A stretch of 41,690 bases of DNA from Bipolaris cookei (Eukaryota > Ascomycota > Dothideomycetes > Pleosporales > Pleosporaceae): contig NRSV01000125.1 of NCBI GenBank assembly GCA_002286855.1, positions 1-41,690 of the forward strand, read 5' to 3'. Position 1 is the first letter of the stretch; every line of letters starts with the position of its first letter. The position numbers were made by a program, and so were the translations under genes. This document shows positions 9,636 through 18,875 of the stretch, in pieces. The notes under the pieces are model-generated. The model was not told where the DNA came from. It saw only the letters and a program-made list of their open reading frames with translations, and ran no database searches.

Positions 9636-10682
9636 ATGTCTAGAACGTCCTTGGTCACAGGAGCCAGTGGCTACATAGCGAGTCACTTAGTAAAGCAACT
9701 ACTTGAGCTCGGTGACACCGTGCATGCAACAGTACGCAGCTTGAAAAATGAGAAGAAGATCAGTCATTTGCTTGAAATGCAGAAGAGGTGGCCTGGAAAG
9801 TTGCTTTTATTCGAAGCAGATCTCAATGTCTCAGGATCATTTGATGCAGCAGCTGAGGACTGCGTGGTAGTCCATCATGTCGCGTCACCCTTTTTGATGG
9901 AAGAGCAGATTGAAGATGCTGAGAAACAAGTCATTGAACCCGCACTGCAAGGTACTCGCAACGTTCTAGCAGCAGTCGAACGGAGCACAAGTATAGAGCT
10001 GGTTGTTATGACTTCAACTGTCGGAGCAATTTTTGGCGATTACGCTGACGTTCTCAAAATGGACAACAAAACACTGGCTGAGCAATACTTTAACACGACT
10101 AGCTCCCCCAAGCACAATGCTTACCATTACTCAAAGGTCGTAGCTGAACAAGAAGCATGGAGATTGCACGATGCTCAGTCTACGAAGAAATGGAAGTTAG
10201 TCACAATCAACCCGGGTTTGGTGCTTGGACCATCACTATCGCCCAACTCTGACTCCGGAAGTCTATTCCTCCTAGACGAACTGATAGGAGGAAAGTTATG
10301 GTTTGGTGTCCCAAGCATCTGGTTCACTACAGTCGACGTGCGCGAAGTTGCCCAGGCACATATAAGAGCTGCACAGATTCCAAATGCACATGGCCGATAC
10401 ATTCTCGCACATGAAGTCATGACGAGTTTCAAGGAAATATCCCTCATCATCCGTAATCATTGCTCGGCTTCAATTTCCATACCGCGACATGAGATCCCAC
10501 AAATTGCTACAAGAGTTGTAGGGCCCCTCTTTGGGCTGACTCAGAAATGGATGTCATTGAACCTTGGAATCAAGTTTGCAGTTGACAATAAGAGAAGTAT
10601 CACGGAGCTAGGAATCATATATAGGCCTTTGCAAGAGACAGTTGTGGATCATTACAAATCTTGGTGTGCAAAAGCTAAATAA
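9636..10682 (+). CDS. DFR/Gre2-like NAD(P)-dependent reductase (extended SDR)
   Basis: An intronless 348-residue protein. The N-terminus has the Rossmann nucleotide loop TGASGYIASHLVKQLL (residues about 8-23), followed by ATVRS, where an Arg usually selects NADP(H). Further on are VVHHVASPF, the Ser-containing VVMTSTVGAIFG, the catalytic YXXXK as YHYSK (about residue 168) and TINPGLVLGPSL. This order is that of the dihydroflavonol 4-reductase / methylglyoxal reductase (Gre2) branch, which reduces carbonyls using NADPH in the cytosol. The substrate cannot be read from sequence. Length is normal and no break is seen. The gene stands isolated between two transposon nests, so it could belong to an accessory block. 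The ATG chosen is directly before the nucleotide-binding motif. Confidence 0.9.
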   Translation: MSRTSLVTGASGYIASHLVKQLLELGDTVHATVRSLKNEKKISHLLEMQKRWPGKLLLFEADLNVSGSFDAAAEDCVVVHHVASPFLMEEQIEDAEKQVIEPALQGTRNVLAAVERSTSIELVVMTSTVGAIFGDYADVLKMDNKTLAEQYFNTTSSPKHNAYHYSKVVAEQEAWRLHDAQSTKKWKLVTINPGLVLGPSLSPNSDSGSLFLLDELIGGKLWFGVPSIWFTTVDVREVAQAHIRAAQIPNAHGRYILAHEVMTSFKEISLIIRNHCSASISIPRHEIPQIATRVVGPLFGLTQKWMSLNLGIKFAVDNKRSITELGIIYRPLQETVVDHYKSWCAKAK

Positions 10683-10787
10683 AGAAGGGCTCTCTCAGAG
10701 TTATGTCTTGTAGGCTACCATAGTCGAATGCTACTGTTGGAATATCATAACAAGTCATGGCGTGTAACGTGAGTGCATGGTGCTACG

Positions 10788-10808
10788 GCGCTGGCCCTCA
10801 GCCAGCGC
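10788..10808. other. Perfect 8-bp stem hairpin
   Basis: GCGCTGGC, a CCTCA loop, and GCCAGCGC form a perfect palindrome about 105 bp after the reductase stop. No T-tract follows. It may be a transposon terminus remnant. Confidence 0.5.
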
Positions 10809-11105
10809 ACGTGCTTCCTGATTGGCTGAGTATGCTGCGAGCCCGTACGCAGACTCTGCGAAGAAACTCCACAACCCGTCACTTGTAGCGGTCTTTGCGT
10901 TTTGGTTTAGTTTTTTGAAAGAGTAGCTCTCTCTTAGTTGGATGTTGTGCTGCAACCTTGTTGCTATAGATAGCTGTCTTGGCTTTTTGATCGGGTTTGT
11001 TTTTGTTGGTGTTTTTCGATTTTTTTTAGTTGTTGGTGGGGTTTTGGTGGTTTGCTTTGATTGTTCTTGCTTTCGTATTGTTGTCTCTCTGCTAGTTAGA
11101 GGTGC
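10809..11105. other. Spacer, G/T-rich on the plus strand, no gene
   Basis: The 120-codon minus-strand frame at 10755-11117 is Lys/Thr low-complexity and arises from the G/T-rich plus strand. I see no domain and treat it as non-coding. Confidence 0.5.
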
Positions 11106-11139
11106 CGGACGGGCCAACGCCGCGGACGGGCCAACGCCG
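11106..11139. repeat. Exact 17-bp tandem repeat, two copies
   Basis: CGGACGGGCCAACGCCG is present at 11106-11122 and again at 11123-11139. It lies about 210 bp beyond the end of a pogo transposase remnant and may be its subterminal repeat or terminus. Confidence 0.7.
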
Positions 11140-11349
11140 GAATTTTCCCCAACGATACTATCACAAACTTGAAGCTGTAGAGCTCTACGTAAAAGCTATT
11201 ATCGCAAGAAATTTTAGTTTAGTAATCTAGTATTATCATTCATTTGATTTATCTACTGATATTTGACTGGCAGCTTGATGGGGCGGCCTGAACGCGAGCG
11301 TGGTAATGGTGGTGCAGCTGATCGATCAGCTGGCTGCGCACCGCCACTA

Positions 11350-12219
11350 CTACCACCAACCATACTTTTTTTTTGATACTGGCTTAGTACGGCGCTTGAA
11401 GCTAGACTTCTTGCCTATTTGAGAAGTTTTGATAGCTTTCTGAAGTCGTTTGTGGGCGGCTTGGCGGGCTATCCGGTGGGCAGCTGCTTCAGCTTTCTGC
11501 CTCTCAGGATCTAGTTTTGCCTGTGCCCGCGCCCGCCGTCGCGCATCTAATTCTTGAGCTTTAAGTAGCTTTCTCTCCTCTCTAAATTTAATCGCGATAG
11601 CTCTTTGGTGTTGTAACTCCTCATAATCGCGTTGTTTCTGCTCATATTGCTGGCGAGCTTCTCGCACCTTCCGTGGAGACCAGAAAGTAGCTCCACCATG
11701 ATAATCGTCGGACAGCTCGAGCGTACCAGGCTGAGTGCGCTCCTTCCGCTGTCTCTCATCGATGAGAGCTGCCCGGAGCTGCTCGTTTTCTCGTTGGAGA
11801 AACGCTGTATCGGCGGATAGTTTCATCGTGATTCTATTAAGCGCTAAGATCGATCTACTGCTTGTAGATTGATTGAGTAGCTGCCGAATCGTTCTCCAAT
11901 CAGACGCTGATGCTACTAATGCGTCTCTATCGCTATTAGTAGCTATAGTTTTGAATTATTGAAGTATAACTTCTGGATTGAATGGTGAGAGTCCAGTAGC
12001 TCTAAAAGCATGGAGAATTGATGATTCCTTGAATGCTGCGCACCAAGCTCTCCAGAATATTGGGAAGAAATGAGATTTAGTGAATAGTATTAGCCCTTAG
12101 CTAGTATCGGTGAAGTTTGATAGCTCGTTAGAGTATGCGGTGGATAGTGGCTTAAACAATCCAATATCGAGTGGCTGCAGCGTATGCGTTGAGTGCGGCG
12201 GGAAGATAGCTAATAGTAT
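11350..12219 (-). pseudogene. C-terminal remnant of a third pogo-type transposase
   Basis: The minus strand near 12200 reads LLAIFPPHSTHTLQPLDIGLFKPL, the third acidic site of a DDE_1 transposase. It continues through a stop (about 12098) and a frameshift (about 11980) into a coiled-coil tail with GGATFWSPRKVREARQQYEQ, long Lys/Arg/Ala-rich helices, and a stop at 11350. The FWSPRKVREAR segment matches the equivalent one in element 1, but the sequence is a separate copy of another subfamily. All of the N-terminal half is missing; the frame ends where a (TAA)n tract and a LINE begin. Confidence 0.8.
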
Positions 12220-12229
12220 TTATAATAAC

Positions 12230-12268
<39 letters not shown>
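12220..12268. repeat. (TAA)n tract: 3' tail of the adjacent LINE
   Basis: About 14-16 TAA units abut the LINE 3' end ((TTA)n on the LINE strand). The same arrangement with a shorter tract occurs at 41021-41036 before the same LINE sequence, which shows it is the LINE tail and not an independent microsatellite. Confidence 0.8.
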
Positions 12269-12269
<1 letters not shown>

Positions 12270-12474
12270 CAATTTAAAGTGCTACCTGGTTTCCTTTCGG
12301 ATCTATGAACACTATCTTTCTATTTCTAGGCGCGTAGAGCAAACATAGCAGATTATCCTGCTTAAAAACCTCTATCACTTCTCGTTACTTATCCCGGTCC
12401 TTTCTCCTCCCCGTGCCGCCTTTGACTGTGTTGCCCCTCTTTGGGGTAGCAGAGTATGTGTAGCTAGCTCCTTG

Positions 12475-14600
12475 TCAAGAGCTGAGTATGTGGAATGGTT
12501 TCCACTCCGTCGTGTCTGTTGCCTCAATCTTGATCGCGACTTTTAGGTGCTCGAGTAGGCATGTGTCTAGGAGCCACTGTCCAGCTATGGCCGCCTTGTT
12601 CTTGTCCCTGAGGAGTTTGTGGATCTGGGTTATGCCCGCTCTGGTAAGAAGTTTAGCCCTAGCTTCCTTCGTGTCCGGACAGTATGCAAGGACGTGGAAG
12701 AGTGTCTGTTGTGGCCACATGTACAGTGAGGTTCCGCTCCAGGTACGCCAATTTTCGCCAGCCATGCCCGGAGTCCGAGGACTTCGGTCCTTAGTAGCAT
12801 GATGGCTGTTGCGAGATGTTTGGGTTTGTCGTCGTATAGGTGCAGTGGTTGGAAGCTCCAGTGATCTTTCCAGGTGGGTGATGTCCGATGTGGTTTGATC
12901 TTTTCCGCCTTCCACCTCCGTTCCCATTCCTCGGTATACAGCTGGCCCAGTTCCTTTGAGCCGCTTCGGGCCTGCATTTGGCGGCCCCGGGCTGACGTCT
13001 GGGTGTTGCTCCGTTGTCTTCGACCATTTCCAGGCAAGATGTGCGGTATGTAGTCATGGGTAATTCTGGCTTCACCAGGGGGCGGGGAGGGCGTCCCCTC
13101 CGCTTCTTTTCTTGTCTAGACGTGATTGATGTCCATATCTCGTCCATCTTCCTGTTGATCTCCTGGGTGACTGGGTGCTTCGCGGTCTTGATTGCTCTCT
13201 GCCGTGCCAGGATGTCGACGTAAATGTCCACCGGTGGGGTACCGCTTTCTTTCTCGATGGCTGCAGTTGGTGTTCGTTTGTACGCGCCCGTAGCCTTTAG
13301 CAGGCACTTGTTTTGTACCCTCCCCAGACTAGTTGTCATTTCCTTTGTTTGTCCCTGTCCCGTATTCCCGATGGCCCAAATCTGGCAGCCATAGGTCATT
13401 GCTGGTCTAACTACCGCTGTGTAGATCAGTCGCGATTTCCTCACTGATGGTCCCCAAGTGGATGCAGTGACCCGTGCAAGCGATTGGAACGCTGCTATTC
13501 CCTTGTCCGTCGCCCTGGTGATGTGTTCATGCCATTTCAGGCTTGGGTCGAGCCACACTCCTAGGACTCTCATTGAAGGAACTAGTTCAGCATTCTTTCC
13601 CTGGACTGTGATTGTCGATTGAAGGTCTTCTGTTCCTTTCCTCTTTTTGGTAAAGTGGATCAGTCGGTATTTTTCGGGAGCGAAGCTGGCCCCAAACCTC
13701 CGTGCCCATGCGAGGCATTTGTCGTGAGCAATTGTGAGGCGGCGACAGTTGTCTGAAGCGGAGGGGCCCCATGCGACCAGGTTTGTGTCATCTACAAACC
13801 CGAATCCCATGGTTCCGTCTTGGACGTTCTCGAATCTCTCCAGTAGTTCTGAGATGAAGAAGAGGAAGAGGATCGGCGACAGGGTTGATCCGTGGGGTAT
13901 GCCCGTCTCAGTCTTCATCCATTCGCTTGTATAGTCGTTGAAGCTTATCTTTGTGCGCCTGTCTGTGAGGAACGATTCGACAAAGCCTACGATCCACTCC
14001 GGGAATCCCTTCTTTCGCATTACCCAGAGTAGGCGTTGGTGTGAGACGTNNNNNNNNNNNNNNNNNNNNNNNNNNNNNNNNNNNNNNNNNNNNNNNNNNN
14101 NNNNNNNNNNNNNNNNNNNNNNNNNNNNNNNNNNNNNNNNNNNNNNNNNNNNNNNNNNNNNNNNNNNNNNNNNNNNNNNNNNNNNNNNNNNNNNNNNNNN
14201 NNNNNNNNNNNNNNNNNNNNNNNNNNNNNNNNNNNNNNNNNNNNNNNNNNNNNNNNNNNNNNNNNNNNNNNNNNNNNNNNNNNNNNNNNNNNNNNNNNNN
14301 NNNNNNNNNNNNNNNNNNNNNNNNNNNNNNNNNNNNNNNNNNNNNNNNNNNNNNNNNNNNNNNNNNNNNNNNNNNNNNNNNNNNNNNNNNNNNNNNNNNN
14401 NNNNNNNNNNNNNNNNNNNNNNNNNNNNNNNNNNNNNNNNNNNNNNNNNNNNNNNAGGGTGGACCTTTGCTTTCGTGCCCCCATTTGGTTGTACGGGATG
14501 AGGTTCCTTTCTTCCATTTCTGCCGCTATCCTGTTGGCTACAATTTTTTTCACAACTTTCACCATAGACTTCTAAATATAAGGCCAGGTAGGAAGGGCGG
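12475..14600 (-). pseudogene. LINE ORF2 remnant: reverse transcriptase and CCHC finger
   Basis: Upstream of the gap the frame reads KIVANRIAAEMEERNLIPYN and NQMGARKQRST (early RT). Downstream it reads SHQRLLWVMRKKGFPEWIV, TGIPHGSTLSPILFLFFISE and the catalytic FVDDTNLV (usual YADD/FVDD box), then the thumb and a C-terminal finger CTCGHNR ... HVLAYC, ending at a stop at 12475. Frameshifts near 13030 and near 12715 break the C-terminal part; at the second, the copy at 41.5 kb has four more bases and stays in frame. The frames on the two sides of the gap do not agree. RT would copy the element RNA at nicked chromosomal DNA. This copy is inactive. Confidence 0.85.
14050..14455. other. Assembly gap (406 N)
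   Basis: A run of undetermined bases inside the LINE RT domain. The missing part should encode the RT fingers and palm between the NQMGARKQRST and SHQRLL motifs. Confidence 0.99.
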
Positions 14601-14640
14601 ATTTATCGACAAGAGAAAAGGAGAAGTGGGTTTATAAACA

Positions 14641-15133
14641 CGGTACTATCCGTTTTTTTTCATAATTTTGGGCAAGATCACTGACTAGCCTTGCTGATAT
14701 GAAGTCAGCAGGATGGACGCACTCGCAACGTCTATTGTAAGCAATAGCAACAGGACAGAACTTTAGCAGAAGTATGAATTAATGTCGCAGCCTATGCAAG
14801 GCCGCAGAAGCAATGACTTCAGTTGAGCCAAGGTGTCAGGTGTACGTAAGTACCTGGATTCGTTGAACCTCAACCGAAGAACGTTCAGGGAACTCTATTA
14901 CTACACCAGTACGTAAACACCGGGAGTCTATCAGGGAAACTAGAAGGACCCTTAGCGAACCTGATCTTGACGCCCACAACCACTAGGTATAAATAATGAT
15001 AAGGTGGGTCGAAAATAGAGAGTACACACAATACACAAATCAATTCACCACACGTACACGTGCGATAAACAATAACATCCATTTTTCTCACTGCACCTGC
15101 GCGTGCAACAATTAATTATAGAGAATTGAGGAA
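14641..15133. other. Intergenic, no gene seen
   Basis: A/T-rich sequence without a coherent coding frame. The missing half of the third pogo transposase is not found here, so the LINE did not simply split that gene. Confidence 0.5.
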
Positions 15134-15370
15134 CTAGTTGCTATACGGGACTTGACTCGAGAGGGCGATATGACAAGGGTAACTAACAAAGTTGTATTCC
15201 ATGATATAGACTCTAATGGAATAATAATATGCCCAGAGTGGTAGAACAACGGTCGCGGTGCGGACGTTGATCTGTGCCGTCCCACTTTGACCCTCGAAAT
15301 AGACCATCTGTCCCCGAAATCCTGCCATAGTGAAATCAATGATGGTGGCAGTATAAATCTTGAGGCTCAT
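15134..15370 (-). CDS. Possible small orphan protein (78 aa)
   Basis: From ATG 15370 the minus strand encodes MSLKIYTATIIDFTMAGFRG, then QMVYFEGQSGTAQINV and VVLPLWAYYYSIRVYIMEY, ending VPYSN. The composition is balanced, with alternating hydrophobic residues and many aromatics, as in a small beta-rich protein, and differs from junk frames nearby. No signal peptide, Cys pairs or known motif is seen. A TATATATT-like stretch lies roughly 80-90 bp upstream. I do not recognise the family. It might be a fragment of a larger decayed gene; no continuation was found on either side. Confidence 0.4.
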   Translation of the reverse strand: MSLKIYTATIIDFTMAGFRGQMVYFEGQSGTAQINVRTATVVLPLWAYYYSIRVYIMEYNFVSYPCHIALSSQVPYSN

Positions 15371-15602
15371 TATTGAGATGAAGCAGTGAATGTGTCTATA
15401 CTACTGTAATTTTGTATTGGTAGACATATATGCCAGCTCAGAATCGACCCGAATATATATCTGAGTAGGCAATTATAATTTTTAGGGTGACTGCAGGCTA
15501 TGGCTGCAGTGAATTCGAGGTACTTATGATTTCTTTCCGTTATGGCGGTTGTTCCGTTACATTAAACTTGCTCGGGAACCTGTAAAATATTTCAAAATCT
15601 TT

Positions 15603-16448
15603 TCACCTCCAGTAAACCGGCATTCCTTTCTCCCACCCCTTAACCCTACAACAATACCAAGTATCCATCTCACTCGTCCCCTGCCCCCCACTACTCTTCT
15701 GATCAATACTTGCATACACGCTCCACCCCTCCTCCTCCAGCATCTCCACCAGCGCCATAAGCAACTCCCTAACCTGCATCGTCGTCTTCCCTGTCGGCGA
15801 CCATGGATAACCATGCAGCTCAAACTCCCAAATGCCAGGCGCATACTCGCTCTGCCCCTTGAGCCACTCACTCCCTATCCTCTGCGGCAAACTCGCATAC
15901 AGCTCAGGCGGACAATCAATAAATCTTAGCCGACTCTGCCGCGAAAACGTTATACTGCACCACTCGTGCCGCGCGGGCGGCGGGGCCTGGTACCGGAATA
16001 GCAAAGTATCTTTATCCGCTGCCGTCTTACTGACGTCCGTAGTAAGCGTTAGTATCCAACCGCTCGCATGCAGCGTTGATAGCACGCCTTTGACGAGCCG
16101 CCGTGCTTGCGCTGCGTCTTTACCGAAGCCGCGCCAGGGATAGCCGTCGAGCTTGATTTCCTGCGAGTTTGCGTAGGGCCGCTCGGAGGAGATGCCTTGG
16201 GGCCAGTTGGAGAGGATGGCGCTTCGGCAGGCGGAGATGACGGGCTCGGGGAAGCGTAGGAAGCGGATACGGTCTTCCATATGGAGTGACAGGGATGCAA
16301 AACGGGTTTGGAAGGGAGGTACTGGGGTGGAAGAGGAGGCATTGTAGGAGGGTGGTCCGGGGATGGAGAGAGGACTGCCTTGGTGAGTGTCGTAGGAATC
16401 ATGTTTTGAATGGCCTGATGGCGATTTTCCGCGGATTTTGTCAAACAT
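15603..16448 (-). CDS. Conserved-looking hypothetical protein with a duplicated domain
   Basis: A 281-residue intronless protein. Residues 1-50 are polar and Ser/Pro-rich and start MFDKIRGKSPSGHSKH, probably disordered. Two similar units of about 95-110 residues follow. Unit 1 (about 55-152) runs RIRFLRFPEP ... IKLDGYPWRGFGKDAAQARR ... LHASGWILTLTTDVSK ... DTLLFRYQ. Unit 2 (about 162-275) runs RLRFIDCPPE ... FELHGYPWSPTGKTTMQVRE ... LEEEGWSVYASIDQKS ... MDTWYCCRVK. The shared skeleton is a HGYPW/DGYPW core, a helix, a GW strand and a closing DT strand. There is no membrane segment and no catalytic motif that I recognise. Its promoter would lie in the 650 bp shared with the divergent carrier gene. 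Function unknown. Confidence 0.82.
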   Translation of the reverse strand: MFDKIRGKSPSGHSKHDSYDTHQGSPLSIPGPPSYNASSSTPVPPFQTRFASLSLHMEDRIRFLRFPEPVISACRSAILSNWPQGISSERPYANSQEIKLDGYPWRGFGKDAAQARRLVKGVLSTLHASGWILTLTTDVSKTAADKDTLLFRYQAPPPARHEWCSITFSRQSRLRFIDCPPELYASLPQRIGSEWLKGQSEYAPGIWEFELHGYPWSPTGKTTMQVRELLMALVEMLEEEGWSVYASIDQKSSGGQGTSEMDTWYCCRVKGWEKGMPVYWR

Positions 16449-17095
16449 TGTGGTTGATCAACTAGTGGTTGATAGCCTAGGAATTAGGTTCTGTTGGAGT
16501 AGAGCAGTAAGCTCGAGGGTAAGGGGTTGTGCTGATGCGGGGTTTTATGTTTCAATGGACAAGAACTGAACGCCTGATGTCTTGTTATTCAGTGATCATC
16601 ATCGCCATCACATGCTCCACAGGGCTGTGCTCTTTGGTTGGAATCGCACCATGCTGTATTGGGTAATAATCCTTCAGAAATGTTGGTATTTTGGTGTTTT
16701 CGGCCCATTTGATCTCACCTTTCTGGTTGTGACTGTTAACGCACTGCAAGGAACTGGCAGTCTTGTCAGTCGCGTCCTATTATTTCTTTAGTGGGAAAAG
16801 ACGATATAGCAATGACACAGCAGAGATGCTACTAGAATTCATCAATCCATGACGCATGTGTTCCTGTCAGAATGTAAGAACCCCGGGATTGTTCCTTACT
16901 AGCAGGGCTTGGCGGGGCGACACCGGACTTTGGACTCGCTTCCCCGACGACTTTTTTTGGTGGGCTTTCGTTGAGCATCTCATCTGTAGATCCAGTCTCT
17001 CACTGCTTGCCCACCCAATTGCCCTGCACTGCAAATACCCTCTTCCCTCTTAGGCAGTCTTTGCATGTTTCTTTTTCGCACATTTTCCCCCCACA
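16449..17095. promoter_or_regulatory. Divergent intergenic region (hypothetical protein / GGC1)
   Basis: About 650 bp between divergent genes, so it should hold both promoters. A pyrimidine-rich stretch lies just before the GGC1 ATG, usual for ascomycete promoters. No specific operator was recognised. Confidence 0.4.
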
Positions 17096-18256
17096 ATGAC
17101 GCCATCACCTTCAGAAGCCGTAGCGAAAGTTGCGCAAGCGGCGTCGGGCACCGACTCGTCGGCCAAGGTATACAAGAGGGAGTCCAACACAGCCAGAGTT
17201 CTGGGTGCAGGTACAAACGAGTCTCTCAGCAATTGGGGGTTTATGTCTGACGGTTGCAGGATGTGCGGGAATTGCAGAGCTCATGGTGTTCCATCCAGTC
17301 GACACCACGGCGAAGCGATTGATGAGCAACATTGGCAAGGTGCGATACAATGTCACTATATACACGACGACCATGTCTGACTCTGCGCATACAGATCGAA
17401 TCCGCATCGCATCTCAACAAGGTCGTTTTCAGGGACATGGCCTCCGCCTCTGTCTCCAGTCGATTCCTGTCTCTATTCCCCGGTCTCGGGTACGCCGCAG
17501 CATACAAGGTAGATGGGACACTCAAAAATATGGGAGAGGCTTAATTGACAATGTCAGGTACTCCAACGAGTGTACAAGTTTGGCGGCCAGCCTTTCGTCA
17601 GGGACTACCTTGCGCAGAACCACGGCGGCAGCTTTGACCGCACGTTTGGCAAGGGCAACGGCAAGGCGATCATGCACGCGACCGCAGGTTCGATCATCGG
17701 TATTGGTGAAATTGTCCTCCTTCCGTTGGACGTGCTCAAGATCAAGCGACAAACAAACCCAGAGGCTTTCCGAGGTCGAGGACTGGTTAAGATTGTCTCT
17801 GACGAAGGCTTTGGACTTTACCGTGGTTGGGGATGGACGGCAGCACGTAACGCGCCTGGCTCGTTTGCTGTATGTTTGTATTCTGTGGAAAGACAAGTGA
17901 AAAGACTAACGTCGGCATAGCTGTTTGGTGGTTCGGCGGTTGCCAAAGAGTACCTCTACAAACTTTCAGATTACAACTCTGCATCGTGGATGCAAAACTT
18001 TGTCGCATCCATCGCAGGTGCTAGCGCTTCGCTAGTGGTGTCTGCTCCTCTGGACGTTATCAAGACGCGCATCCAGAACAGGAACTTTGAGAACCCAGAG
18101 AGTGGCTTCAGGATCGTGTCCAACATGATTAAGCACGAAGGTTTCACTTCCTTCTTCAAGGGACTGACACCCAAGCTGCTCATGACGGGGCCTAAGCTCG
18201 TATTCTCCTTCTGGTTGGCACAAACGCTGATCCCCGCGTTTGGCAAGATAATGTAA
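17096..18256 (+). CDS. GGC1: Mitochondrial GTP/GDP carrier (Ggc1-type, SLC25 family)
   Basis: Five exons: 17096-17210, 17260-17339, 17395-17508, 17558-17869 and 17921-18256, giving 318 residues. Introns are 49, 55, 49 and 51 bp, all GT-AG. The three carrier repeats each keep the PX[D/E]XX[K/R] signature: FHPVDTTAKR, LLPLDVLKIKRQ and SAPLDVIKTRIQ. Other blocks typical of yeast Ggc1 are SLFPGLGYAAAYK, KFGGQPFVRDYL, RGWGWTAARNAPGSFALFGG and GLTPKLLMTGPKLVFSF. Ggc1 exchanges matrix GDP/GMP for cytosolic GTP across the inner membrane, supporting mitochondrial nucleic acid synthesis and iron balance. The first about 30 residues are a polar extension. No breaks are seen. Confidence 0.92.
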
Positions 18257-18875
18257 TTTGTAAGCTGGACGTGATCTGATGTCTGTACTATATGGGAAGC
18301 GCGGGGCTTTGGTTGCCTGGGGCTGACAGACTGGGCTGCGTCGAATGTAACGACGTACGGTAGACCGCGCACTTTTGCAAGTGAACTATACATTCTCCAT
18401 TCTTTCAGAGACTAGGTTGCAGATTGGTACACTTGTCAAACAGCGCCGGTGATGCATGCCTTGTCACGTGTGCGCGTCCACACGGCGCACTGCCCTGCCT
18501 CATCATGGGAACGGCGGTACCAAACGTTGGTTGAGCGATAACAAAGTTGCAGCTTTTAAGTCACATGTCAGACAACGCTGCCAGTGTGCCGGGTAGTGTC
18601 GCTAGGGTAGGTTAGGCGGTGGTCAGGCTGCTGTGAATGTGATGTTCGCTGGTGCGGACGGGATCCGGCAACCTGTGACCACGGATTTGGGGCTGAGTGC
18701 CAAGCTCCTTCACACCTGGTATCCACGCAGGGCACCTCATCGTCCTCCGCTTCCACCTCGTCCACCACCGACGACGTGCGATACCCCACGATTCAGCCTC
18801 CAGCCAGCCTTTTTTTCTTTCTCAACCAACACCTTCTAGTCCTTACTTTTCCCATACCCCTGTAACACCGCAAAC
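18257..18875. promoter_or_regulatory. Intergenic region, GGC1 3' end and YPT1 promoter
   Basis: About 620 bp between tandem genes. A C/T-rich stretch around 18735-18865 directly precedes the YPT1 start, as is common for strongly expressed fungal genes. No coding frame is supported. Confidence 0.4.

Larger units (their letters stand above)
12269..14640 (-). mobile_element. 5'-truncated non-LTR retrotransposon (LINE)
   Basis: A minus-strand LINE with a (TTA)n tail, an RT domain and a C-terminal zinc finger. Its 3' 450 bp or so are nearly identical to 41037 onwards, so it belongs to a repeated family. It starts inside RT near 14640 with no ORF1 or endonuclease, typical 5' truncation. An assembly gap interrupts it. 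Confidence 0.85.

Noticed and set aside
10755..11117. 120-codon minus-strand frame rich in Lys and Thr
   Set aside because: Low-complexity translation of a G/T-rich strand overlapping the 17-bp tandem repeat; no domain and no supporting promoter.
12220..12268. CRISPR-like or independent microsatellite array
   Set aside because: The (TAA)n tract is explained as a LINE tail because the same junction occurs at 41021-41036.
17130..17900. 256-codon plus-strand frame over GGC1
   Set aside because: Shadow frame: it crosses three GGC1 introns, whereas the other frame gives a textbook carrier protein.
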